A stretch of DNA of 64,000 bases from Saccharopolyspora hordei (lineage in GTDB: Bacteria; Actinomycetota; Actinomycetes; Mycobacteriales; Pseudonocardiaceae): contig NZ_JACCFJ010000001.1 of the NCBI RefSeq assembly GCF_013410345.1, forward strand, positions 5,193,001 to 5,257,000, in the 5' to 3' direction. The translations under genes and the position numbers were made by a program. A model generated the notes under the pieces. That model made no database searches, had not been told where the DNA came from, and saw only the letters and a list, made by a program, of their open reading frames with translations. Of the stretch, positions 1 to 8,017 are shown piece by piece. The first letter of the stretch is position 1; the number at the start of each line of letters is the position of its first letter.

Positions 1-700
1 GACCCAACGCGCCCCGACGCGACTGCGCCTCGACCCGACAGCGGCCCACGACCCGACGGGTCGGCACCACGCCCCGACAGCGGACCGGCACGTCCCGACG
101 GGACCACACCACGTCCTGACCATGGCCCCACGCGGCCCGACGGCACCACGCCCCGACCGGACAACGGGCCGGCACGCCCGGACAGCACCACACCCCGGCC
201 CGACACCGGGCCGACGCGGCCGGACACGACGACGCGCCCGGGCAGCGGGCCGACGCGGCCTGACGCGACCGCGCCTCGGCCCGACGGCACCACTCCGCGA
301 CCTGACGGTCCGGCGCGCCCGGACGCCAGCGCCCCCTCGCGACCGGCCGGGACGACTCCCGACGGCACCGGTCCGCGCCCGGACGGCCCGACCAGGCCGG
401 ACGGGACGACTCCCGACGGCTCCCGCCCGGACACGACCGCACCGCGTCCCGACGGGCCGCGACCAGAGGGCAGCGCTCCGAAGCCGGACACGCCCACCCG
501 CGACGGATCACCGCGACCGGACCAGCCGAGCGGGCAGCGCACACCGGACCCACAGGGCACCCGCCCGACCGGCACCCGTCCGGACCCCGCGGGCACTCAT
601 GACCCGAAGGCAGCGCACCCGGACGGCACGGACCCGTCGCGCCCGAAGGACTCCACCCCGGACGGCCCCGAGCACCGCCCGGACGGCACGGACCCGCACC
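1..700 (+). repeat. Low-complexity linker repeat (RPDG/TTPRPD units)
   Basis: The first 700 bases encode a degenerate repeat of about 5-10 residues built on R-P-D-G and T-T-P-R-P-D in the toxin frame. Many units share ccgacgg- or cccgac-like cores, so the region is also repetitive at DNA level. It is probably an unfolded spacer between the toxin's export region and its C-terminal nuclease. Confidence 0.7.
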
Positions 701-2188
701 GGGACGGCGACGCGGACCCGGGCACCCCGGAGCGCCAGCAGCAGATCGCCGAGGCCGAAGCCCACCGCGACACGACACCGAGCGGCTCGTCGTTCCACAC
801 CGACCCGCACCTGCGCGACCTCGCGCAGCGGGTGCCCGACGACGGCGTCCACCACACGGTCGACGTGCACGCCCTGCCGGACGGCCGCGTCCGCATCGGC
901 GACCGCACGTTCAGCCCGCAGGAGTTCGCGGACATGATCCGCCGCGACCCGAACTGGGACGGCAAGCCGATCCGCCTGCTCTCCTGCGACGCCGGCACCA
1001 GCGGCCTGGCCCGGGACCTGTCCCGCGAGCTCGGCGTCCCGGTGACGGCCCCCCCGAGGCCTCGCCTGGACCGACAGCAACGGCCGCGTCTTCGCCTCCG
1101 ACATGGGCCCCGACGGCCGCCCCGGCTGGCCCCCGAACGGCGGCTGGGACACCCACCACCCGGACGGCACCCAGACCCCGGCCAGCAACGACGGCTTCCA
1201 CCCCACCCGAGACGGCGAAGACCCCGGCCAACGCCCCGACGACGCCGAAGCGCGCATCTACGACCCTCCGTACGACCCACCACCAGCGCGGACAGAGATC
1301 AAGTTCGAAGACGAACCAGACTTCGACAATTGGCCTGAAGGCGCCCCTGGCGTGAGGGTCGAGCCGTCGAACGAACCGTTCGTGCGCTGGAACCGACCGG
1401 ACGACAGCGAGTTCAGTTCTCCGGCCCCTGACGACCCAGCAAACCCTGAAACGAACCCGCTCAGGAATGGCGAAACTTTCAGCAGCCGTGACAACCCGCC
1501 TGAGAGTGAACTCCGACCGAAAACGAAGTACACGACACCGAGGGCGACCTTCTACACGAACAGCGAGGGGCGGATTGAGTGGGTTGAGGCTCATCCGGGA
1601 AGGCAAGGAGACCCCAATCCGGAACTGAACAACCCTGCGCCGAATGCCAAGTACCGAGTTGCGGACAACTGGACGTTCCAGACGAACTCCAAGGGTGAGA
1701 CATCCGCCATGACGGGTACGCCTCACTACAAGAACAACCCCAACGACCCTGTGTCCCAAAGCACGCACTACTACCGCGACGAAAACGCCCAGGACCGCGT
1801 AGGCCAGCGCGGCTACGACGCCTACAGGGGCACGGAATGGGAGCACGTGAACTGGGACGGCGGCCACATGGCCGCACACGAGTCGGGAGGCCCCGGAGAG
1901 GAGATCAACCAGTTCCCGCAGATTCGGGGGAGCAACCAGGGGCACTACGAGGACGGTTACACCTACAAGGCGTCCTGGCGAGCGCTCGAAGCGTATCTCT
2001 CCAGGACCGCGAAGACGCCCGGCTGTTCAGTGGACCAGATTCAGGTAAAACTCCATCCGGACAACAGCACGGTCCCAGAAACGGCGACGTACCGGTGGAC
2101 GGAGACGCGCAACGGCGTCACGAAGACCTACGAGATGGTCTTCCCGAACGACCCTGCGAAGGTGAACTTTGGCAGACCAAGACGTTGA
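1..2188 (+). pseudogene. Polymorphic toxin C-terminal part with NS_2-type nuclease tip, frameshifted
   Basis: The gene enters from the left edge, so its N-terminus and secretion module are missing. Codons read in frame from base 1 as a Pro/Asp/Arg/Gly-rich linker until about 780. A folded domain follows (IRLLSCDAGTSGLARDLS near 961-1020), typical of actinobacterial toxin pre-domains. At the C7 run 1049-1055 the sense moves forward one base: the next frame continues sensibly with LAWTDSNGRVFASDMGPDG up to the stop at 2186-2188. The last 220 residues resemble Endonuclease_NS_2 (DNA/RNA non-specific nuclease), with GGHMAA near 1862 and a downstream Asn in RGSNQG as likely catalytic His and Asn. 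The gene overlaps the immunity gene that follows. One extra C explains the break, so this is either a decayed gene or a homopolymer error. Confidence 0.75.
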
Positions 2189-2645
2189 CACCGCCCCCGA
2201 CGCACTGGCCCGTGAAGCGGTCGAACTCGTGGCGGATGCAGCACCGATTACCTGGCAGCGCTTGATCCTCCGTTACCGCGCCACGGTCTCGCTTTACCAG
2301 TGCGAAGTAACCGCCCACCTTGCTGACGGCACGACTGCCGCTGTCGACATACCGTACGAGGTCCACGGGACCATCGCGGAACTGCGGTCGCTCACAGCGG
2401 TGCCAGGCCAGGGCGCGTGGTTTTCCGCAGAGATTTCGGCAGACCGCGCCGGACAGGTGTCGACTTCGTTCAACTACACTGAGGATCCCGACTGGCCAGA
2501 GGGAATACCCGCGACCATCTTCTCGCGGGACCTTGACTTCTACCCGCGAACTGACGACGCGATTCCGGATTGGCTGCGCGAAAAACTCCGGGAGGCCAAG
2601 TCGATCATTGCAGAGCTACGCGGCAGGCCAGCCGAAGAAACATGA
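2169..2645 (+). CDS. YezG/DUF600-like immunity protein 1 (cognate to the nuclease tip)
   Basis: 158 residues. The TTG start at 2169 lies inside the last 20 bases of the toxin gene and is preceded by aaggtga, so translation is coupled to the toxin. The fold signature matches the YezG/DUF600 family: an N-terminal helix ending in ITWQRLILRYRA, a WFSAEI strand, and a C-terminal block RDLDFYPRTDDAIPDWLRE. In Bacillus, YezG neutralises the NS_2-type DNase YeeF, so the pairing seen here fits a known toxin-immunity combination. The cytoplasmic protein presumably binds and blocks the nuclease domain. The family call rests on pattern recognition rather than a search. Confidence 0.75.
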   Translation: MADQDVDTAPDALAREAVELVADAAPITWQRLILRYRATVSLYQCEVTAHLADGTTAAVDIPYEVHGTIAELRSLTAVPGQGAWFSAEISADRAGQVSTSFNYTEDPDWPEGIPATIFSRDLDFYPRTDDAIPDWLREKLREAKSIIAELRGRPAEET

Positions 2646-2746
2646 GAGAACACGCGGCCGAACCAGCCATCTACCCACCAGAAGCTACTTGGTGTACTCT
2701 TGACAGACTCCCTGATCACGCCGACTAGGAACACGGGTATCCACAG

Positions 2747-3184
2747 ATGAATTCTCCCACTCCACTGGGCCCGGTCGAACAGAACGAGTTGCTGTCCCAG
2801 CTCACGACGATCGCGTTGGACAACGCACCCGAGGGCTGGTTGCGCATCTTCGCCGAGTATCGCGCTGTCGGGAACTACGTGGAGTCCGGAGCCGGCATCA
2901 AGTGGCCCGACGGACGCGTGACGCAGTTCGCACTTCCAGAGAGTTTTTGGAACCTGTTCTGGACGCTGCGCGCCGGTATGGCCGGACCTGAAACGGGAAC
3001 CTGGGTCTCCAGTCTGTTCCGGATCCAGCAACCTGACACCTACGAGGTGAAGTTCAATCGCGAAGTGGAGCCCCGCTGGGCGGCGGAGCCGCCGACTGCC
3101 GAGTTCGCGCGGGAGCTCGAGATGTTCCCACGCACGCAAGAGAACATCCCCGACTGGTTCCGCGCACGCCTCGCAGGATCCTGA
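2747..3184 (+). CDS. YezG/DUF600-like immunity protein 2
   Basis: 145 residues with an ATG at 2747; the upstream Shine-Dalgarno is weak (agga about 16 bases away). It shares the architecture of the preceding gene: APEGWLRIFAEYRA near the N-terminus, TGTWVSSLFRI in the middle, and ELEMFPRTQENIPDWFRARL at the C-terminus. It is diverged enough to be a separate immunity specificity rather than a recent duplicate. No toxin tip lies beside it, so it is best read as an orphan immunity gene retained in the array, probably guarding against a related toxin of other strains. Confidence 0.68.
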   Translation: MNSPTPLGPVEQNELLSQLTTIALDNAPEGWLRIFAEYRAVGNYVESGAGIKWPDGRVTQFALPESFWNLFWTLRAGMAGPETGTWVSSLFRIQQPDTYEVKFNREVEPRWAAEPPTAEFARELEMFPRTQENIPDWFRARLAGS

Positions 3185-3327
3185 ACGACGAGAGTAGCCC
3201 GCTCGTCAGGTTGCACAGGCGGAAAGGAACTGCGAGCGGTACGCCGGGCGGGCAGACCACCGCAGTGGCCGCCTGGCCCGGGCCGCCTTGGACCAGGCGG
3301 AGCAAAGGCAGGAGAAGCGATGACCCG

Positions 3328-3864
3328 ATGTCCAGTCCCGATCAGCGTGGCGACAGGCCGCACAGCGACGAGCTGCCCAACCCCACGATCGAAACCGTCG
3401 CTCGGGACGATCTGATCACCGAGTGGATCGGCTGGAGCCTGATCCAGTCGGCTCCGGCGGACTGGCAACGCATCGACCTCATGGCGACGATGACCGTCGA
3501 GGTGGTCGACATCAAGTTCACCGTGATCATGGAAGACGGTTCGAAGCCGGATGTCGAACTGCCGGAAGGCGTCCACCAAGCATTGGCAGACCTGCGGCAG
3601 GAGATGTACCAGAAGGACCGCGGAACTTGGTTCTCCGCCCGCATCACCATCGATCCTCCTGGTGAGTACAAGGCCGACTTCAACTTCGACCTCGAACCGG
3701 TCTGCACCCCACCGATCCCGGACAAGGCACTCATCAGGGACTTGGACACGTTCCCGCGGGACCGGGAATTCATCCCCCCGTGGTTGCAAGCCAAGATCGA
3801 TGATTACCACAAGTCGCTCTACGAGCAGTACACCAAAACTGCCCGCGAGAAGCACGGCCACTGA
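3328..3864 (+). CDS. YezG/DUF600-like immunity protein 3
   Basis: 178 residues from the ATG at 3328, with aggag 13 bases upstream. An in-frame ATG at 3211 would add a Gly/Arg-rich leader with no resemblance to its paralogues, so it was not used. The family block is clear: SAPADWQRIDLMA, RGTWFSARITIDPPGEY, then RDLDTFPRDREFIPPWLQAK. A Lys/Tyr-rich tail of about 20 residues extends past the usual end. It lies 12 bases upstream of the next, broken paralogue, as in a single transcript. Confidence 0.68.
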   Translation: MSSPDQRGDRPHSDELPNPTIETVARDDLITEWIGWSLIQSAPADWQRIDLMATMTVEVVDIKFTVIMEDGSKPDVELPEGVHQALADLRQEMYQKDRGTWFSARITIDPPGEYKADFNFDLEPVCTPPIPDKALIRDLDTFPRDREFIPPWLQAKIDDYHKSLYEQYTKTAREKHGH

Positions 3865-3876
3865 GGACCAATCGCG

Positions 3877-4294
3877 ATGCCAGCAGCAAGCAACGACCTC
3901 CAGGCCAAGTACCAGGAATGGCAGATCAGCTCACCCAGGTGCTTCCGCCGGGCTGGGAGTACGCCCAAACCTCTACCGTGCGCTGGGCGACCACCGGGAA
4001 TGCGCGGCCATAGTCCAGTTGGCGAATGGCGCGCTCGCCAAGTGGTCCGTCCCCGATCAGATCGTGGCCCGCTTCCACGACATCCGCAAAGCGATGGTTC
4101 GGCCCGATACCATAGCCTGGTTCACCGCCAAGTACGAGATCAAGTATCCCGGCAAGAGCAGGTTCCAGTTCAATTCGACTGACGAACCGAAGTGGACGAA
4201 CCCACCATCCGACGACGATTACACGACCGAGCTCGAGCGCCATCCTCGGGACCCGGAGAAGATCCCGGACTGGTTCCCTACACGCTCCGCTTGA
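3877..4294 (+). pseudogene. YezG/DUF600-like immunity protein 4, frameshifted
   Basis: The ATG at 3877 has tgagga nearby, and the product begins MPAASNDLQAKYQE. The sense then needs two one-base shifts. Near 3917 it moves to the frame reading MADQLTQVLPPGWEYAQTS, which stops at about 4007. Near 4000 it moves to the frame reading AAIVQLANGALAKWSVPDQ through DPEKIPDWFPTRSA at 4294. Joined, the pieces give a normal-length YezG-like protein. Two single-base losses in 420 bp point to decay, although sequencing error is not excluded. Confidence 0.65.
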
Positions 4295-4954
4295 GCGGAT
4301 CACAAGATACGCGACGACGAACTCTTCCACGGACAACTGCATGATCGTCTGCTACCGCGGAACACCGTTGATCGGCGAGGTCGTCGACTCGACTCAGTCG
4401 GGAAGCTGACCGGGGTCAGCACCGCTCTGAGGCGAGTGATCAAGGCGTCTCCCGAGTTCACGGAACCTCCTGAAGTGCAGGCGCGGACAACGCATCCGGC
4501 CCCGAGGATTGCGTCGCGTCGGGGCCGTGGGCACTGAGGTGCATCGCGTACGCGAACGAGATCGACTCGGAATACCTCCCCGGGAAGCACTGGCTGGCGA
4601 CCTGCGACCGTAGTCGGTGGTCCCGGGCTCACGGAGTCGTGGCCACGTCGAGCGGTGCCTGAACCCGGTCCGGAGAGTCGGGGTCAGATAGACCGAAGCA
4701 GAAAGACCGGAGCGTCTCGCTCTTGTGCTCGCCGCCGGGAACGTGCGGTGGGAGGACGCGGTGAGCCCCTCCCGGGAGGAAGTAGCATCCGGGTTCGTGA
4801 TCTTGGTCGGCGCGAGGGGTCTGGCGGCGCGCCAGGTGGTCCGCCGTCCACGTCGTCTCCAGCAGGACCGGGGGCCGCGCGGAGGACCGGGCCCCAGACC
4901 ACGCCGGCCAGTGCAGCGGTGGCCCCGATGGAACGCGAGGGAGACGGAGATCCT
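4295..4954 (+). other. Gap without a convincing gene
   Basis: 660 bases between two immunity genes. The frame following the broken immunity gene stays open for about 80 codons to 4540 (it includes GVSTALRRVIKASPEF) but has no start signal or recognisable family. A second short frame (NCMIVCYRGTPLIGEVVDS near 4340-4400) also looks protein-like. These may be remains of another cassette. The rest shows nothing identifiable. Confidence 0.4.
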
Positions 4955-5518
4955 GTGTCGACCTTCCAGCCGTACTTCGGTCTCCTCGAGCACTTCGGAC
5001 AGCGGCTCGGCCCCGTGCAGCGGGTCGAGTCCGGCCGGTCCGCCCAGGGGAACCGCGGTTACGACCTGGCGTTCTACGGTTCGGACGAGCCGCCCATCAG
5101 CACGGTGATCACCAACGGCCTCCGCTTCCAGTCGATCACCTCGATGCTGCCCGAGGAGCTCGTCTGCTCACTGCGGGCGGACCAGGAGCACATCGCGCAC
5201 TACCTGGTCGACTCGATCGCGTCGATGATCATCCAGAACGGGACCGGCATGGAGTATGGTTCGGTGTTCCACAACGACCAGCCCATCATCGACGGCACCG
5301 CGATCACCGCCGTCCTCGCGCACACCAGCCCGCTGTTCGACGAGGCCTTCAACCTCTTCCCGGACCAGGACGCCCCGACCTTGCAGATCATCTCGCTCGT
5401 GCCGATCACCGACGCCGAGGTCGAGTTCATCGGGGAGGAAGGCGCCGACATGCTCTTCGAGGTCTTCCACCTCAACCAGACCGAACTCGTCGACGTCCGC
5501 CGCCGCTCCGCGGTCTGA
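4955..5518 (+). CDS. SUFU-domain immunity protein
   Basis: 187 residues from the GTG at 4955, with ggagacggaga just upstream; an in-frame ATG at 4928 is an alternative. The sequence matches the bacterial Suppressor-of-fused (SUFU) family: LEHFGQRLGP at the start, RGYDLAFYGSDEPPI, GLRFQSITSMLPEELVCSL, and LQIISLVPITDAEVEFI near the end. In bacteria, SUFU-like proteins are common immunity proteins beside polymorphic toxins. Its place within a row of YezG-like immunity genes supports the same role. It has no signal peptide and is presumably cytosolic. Confidence 0.78.
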   Translation: MSTFQPYFGLLEHFGQRLGPVQRVESGRSAQGNRGYDLAFYGSDEPPISTVITNGLRFQSITSMLPEELVCSLRADQEHIAHYLVDSIASMIIQNGTGMEYGSVFHNDQPIIDGTAITAVLAHTSPLFDEAFNLFPDQDAPTLQIISLVPITDAEVEFIGEEGADMLFEVFHLNQTELVDVRRRSAV

Positions 5519-5740
5519 ACGGACGCGCCGCCCCGCCCCTCAGGGGGTCCTCGCGACATGACCACCCCGCTCCTGCTGGCCCCGGAGCAGCAGGACTTGC
5601 TCAACGCCCTCCCGCTCCGGCGACGGATCGGCGATCGCCCGCACCACGCACTGAGCAGGCCGAACGAGGAAGCACCAGCGCTGCTCGACGGGCGTGTGAG
5701 ACCGTGTCCGCGATCGACTGGACGAGGGAGGGGCTGCGCG

Positions 5741-6181
5741 ATGACCGGTCGGACCGTTCCCGGAGACCTGGGTCCGGAGGGGCAGAAGGCGCTGCTGGAC
5801 GAGCTGGCCGAGGTGGTGACGTCCGCCGCGCCGCAGGACTGGGCACGCCTCGCTGTCGAGTACAAGTGCCTCGGGCGCCACGTGGAGCTCGGCGTCGGGG
5901 TCCACGACGCGACGGAGCAGCCGATCTCCTGGGAACCGCCCGCCGAGGTCGACGCGCTCTTCTGGCGACTGCGCGTCGGCATGTACGAGGAAGGACGCGG
6001 GACGTGGTTCTCCGCCTTCTTCCGGACCAGGACGACCGGCCCCCACGAGATCTTCTACAACTGGGACAACGAGCCGCCGTGGCAGCCGCCCGCGGAGAGC
6101 TTCGCCCACGAGCAACGGCTGTTCCCGCGCGACGGGGCCCACCAGCCCGCCTGGTTCCGCCGGCGCCTCGAGCAGACCTGA
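5741..6181 (+). CDS. YezG/DUF600-like immunity protein 5
   Basis: 146 residues; the ATG at 5741 follows gagggagggg. It has the same three blocks as its paralogues: SAAPQDWARLAVEYKC, GRGTWFSAFFRT, and NEPPWQPPAESFAHEQRLFP ending in PAWFRRRLEQT. It is closest in layout to immunity gene 2. The 220 bases upstream contain a partial N-terminus-like reading (TTPLLLAPEQQDLLNALP from 5561) that resembles the start of gene 2 and may be another broken copy. It is the last member of the array and ends 7 bases before the convergent endonuclease V gene. Confidence 0.68.
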   Translation: MTGRTVPGDLGPEGQKALLDELAEVVTSAAPQDWARLAVEYKCLGRHVELGVGVHDATEQPISWEPPAEVDALFWRLRVGMYEEGRGTWFSAFFRTRTTGPHEIFYNWDNEPPWQPPAESFAHEQRLFPRDGAHQPAWFRRRLEQT

Positions 6182-6188
6182 GCGGTCG

Positions 6189-6842
6189 TCAGTCCAGCAC
6201 CCGGCCCAGGTGGTCGGCGGTGCGAGTGGTCTCCGGGAGGCGGTACTGCGGGGCCAGGCGGAGGACCAGGTCGCAGGCCGCGTCGAGGGTGAAGCGGTGC
6301 CCGATGGAGACGAACACCGGCTTCACGCCGCGCTGGGTGCGCAACGCCCGGCCGACGACGTCGCCGTCCAGGGACAACGGGGACCAGTCGCCGCGCTCCT
6401 CGCCGGGTGGTTCGTAGCGGCCCATCGCGGTCTTGCCGACGCCGATGCTCGGCAGGTCGGTCAGCACACCCAGGTGGCAGGCCAGGCCGAAGCGGCGCGG
6501 GTGCGCCAGGCCCTGGCCGTCGCACACCAGCGCGTCCGGTCGCACCGACAACCGGTCGAGCGCGTCCAGCAGCGGTGGTGCCTCGCGGAACGCGAACAGG
6601 CCCGGCACGTAGGGGAACCCGGCCTTGCCCCGCACCACGGCACTGTCCACCACGGACAGCGTCGCCACGTCCAGGACGGTCACCACCGCGACCAGGTCGT
6701 CCCCGTCGCGGTACGCCACGTCCAAACCCGCCGCCGTGCGGACCTGCGGTGGTTCCTCGACGCGGACCTCCGCGCGCAGGCGCTCCTGGACCGCGACGGC
6801 GTCGGCCTCCGTCGTCGGCCACGGGTGCAGGTCGCGGGCCAC
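6189..6842 (-). CDS. nfi: Endonuclease V (deoxyinosine 3' endonuclease)
   Basis: 217 residues from the GTG at 6842. The open frame runs further upstream, but that extension crosses a palindromic repeat and does not resemble the family. Endonuclease V hallmarks are present: AAGLDVAYRDGDDLVAVVTVLD with the first metal-binding Asp, GLFAFREAPPLLDAL, DALVCDGQGLAHPRRFGLACH with the second Asp, and PSIGVGKT. The enzyme nicks DNA one base 3' of deoxyinosine to start repair of deaminated adenine (or acts on inosine in RNA). The Shine-Dalgarno is weak. It is convergent with the immunity array. Confidence 0.88.
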   Translation of the reverse strand: MARDLHPWPTTEADAVAVQERLRAEVRVEEPPQVRTAAGLDVAYRDGDDLVAVVTVLDVATLSVVDSAVVRGKAGFPYVPGLFAFREAPPLLDALDRLSVRPDALVCDGQGLAHPRRFGLACHLGVLTDLPSIGVGKTAMGRYEPPGEERGDWSPLSLDGDVVGRALRTQRGVKPVFVSIGHRFTLDAACDLVLRLAPQYRLPETTRTADHLGRVLD

Positions 6843-6855
6843 GCCGCCGATCGTA

Positions 6856-6901
6856 GTCGTGAGTGCGAAAACCGCCTGGAACCGGCTTCCGCACTCACGA
6901 C
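6856..6901. repeat. Dispersed palindrome, copy 1 (GTCGTGAGTGCG arms)
   Basis: A 46-bp inverted repeat with perfect 12-bp arms GTCGTGAGTGCG (6856-6867) and CGCACTCACGAC (6890-6901). The 22-bp centre contains the partly symmetric CCTGGAACCGG. It sits 14 bases upstream of the chosen endonuclease V start. A closely similar element occurs at 46349-46396. Confidence 0.8.
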
Positions 6902-7186
6902 CCGCTCGCTTCCGCGCTGGATCGACGTGGTCCCGCGGAACTCCGCGATGCCGGGGCCCGCCCGTTGCCGGACCGCTCGTCGCCGCCGAACGAGGCGACC
7001 GGGTCGAACCGGCCACCGTTGACGTCGACCTGGCCGGCGGCTGAGCGCGTTGCAGCTCTGGCCGCCACGGACCCCCGGTCCGACACAGCTGACGTCACAC
7101 CGAGCCCGTCACGTCCCCGGTGATCACCGCACTGGAGGATCGAGCCGCGGACTGGGAACACCGGGAGGAACTCGTCCGACCCGGGC
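6902..7186. other. Intergenic stretch, no gene seen
   Basis: About 285 bases upstream of endonuclease V and downstream of the DsbA-like gene. Both strands have short open frames but none shows a start signal or family resemblance. Confidence 0.4.
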
Positions 7187-7801
7187 TCAGTCGAAGCGGG
7201 GCGCCTCGGTGCGGGTGCGCTTGAGCTCGAAGAAGTACGGGTAGCTGGCCATCAGCACCGCCCCGTCGAAGATCTTCGCCGCCTCCTCACCGCGCGGGAT
7301 GCGGGTGATCACCGGGCCGAAGAACGCCACCCCGTCGACGTGGATCGTCGGGGTGCCCACCTCGTCACCGACCGGGTCCATGCCCGCGTGGTGGCTGGCG
7401 CGCAGCTCCTCGTCGTACTCGGTGCTGGTGGCCGCCTCGGCCAGCGACGCGGGCAGCCCGACCTCGGCCAGCGACTCGCGGATGACCTTCTCGAAGTCCT
7501 TCTCGCCCTGGTTGTGCAACCGGGTGCCCATCGCCGTGTACAGCGGCGACAGCACCTCGTCACCGTGGTGCTTGGCCGCGGCGATGGCCACCCGCACCGG
7601 GCCCCACGCCTTGTCCAGCAGCGCCCGGTAGTCCTCCGGCAGGTCACGGCCCTCGTTGAGCACCGCCAGGCTCATCACCCGGAAGTGCAAGTCGATGTCG
7701 CGCACCTTCTCCACCTCGAGGATCCAGCGCGAGGACACCCAGGCGAACGGGCACGCCGGGTCGAAGTAGAAGTCGACGCGGGGACGGGCGGCGGACGTCA
7801 T
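7187..7801 (-). CDS. DsbA-family protein, mycothiol-dependent nitroreductase Rv2466c-like
   Basis: 204 residues with an ATG at 7801. Thioredoxin fold with an inserted helical domain, closely resembling mycobacterial Rv2466c, a mycothiol-dependent reductase. Shared segments include [60 protein letters not shown] and the C-terminal [15 protein letters not shown]. The active-site segment reads DPACPFAW, with one cysteine here. The protein is cytoplasmic (no signal peptide). It is divergent from pepN, the same arrangement as Rv2466c/Rv2467 in mycobacteria, and the 216-bp gap between them must hold both promoters. Confidence 0.88.
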   Translation of the reverse strand: MTSAARPRVDFYFDPACPFAWVSSRWILEVEKVRDIDLHFRVMSLAVLNEGRDLPEDYRALLDKAWGPVRVAIAAAKHHGDEVLSPLYTAMGTRLHNQGEKDFEKVIRESLAEVGLPASLAEAATSTEYDEELRASHHAGMDPVGDEVGTPTIHVDGVAFFGPVITRIPRGEEAAKIFDGAVLMASYPYFFELKRTRTEAPRFD

Positions 7802-8017
7802 GCTGCCTCCAGAGTTCGTGGGTCGTTCGCGGGCACGTTCGGACGCGGCCCGCCGTGGGTACGAACCCCGATGAGGGCGAATATCTTTCCGACACGCCGA
7901 ACCCGCGCCGCAGCACTCCCGGGCGCGCGTCGGGGCGCGGACGTGATTTGATCCCTACGCCAGGCCGCCCACCGGCGAGCCTGCCTGACCCAGTCCCGAC
8001 GAGCAACGAGGTGAACC

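Noticed and set aside
3211..3327. Longer N-terminus for immunity protein 3
   Set aside because: The Gly/Arg-rich extension is not shared by paralogues, and a better placed ATG with aggag exists at 3328.
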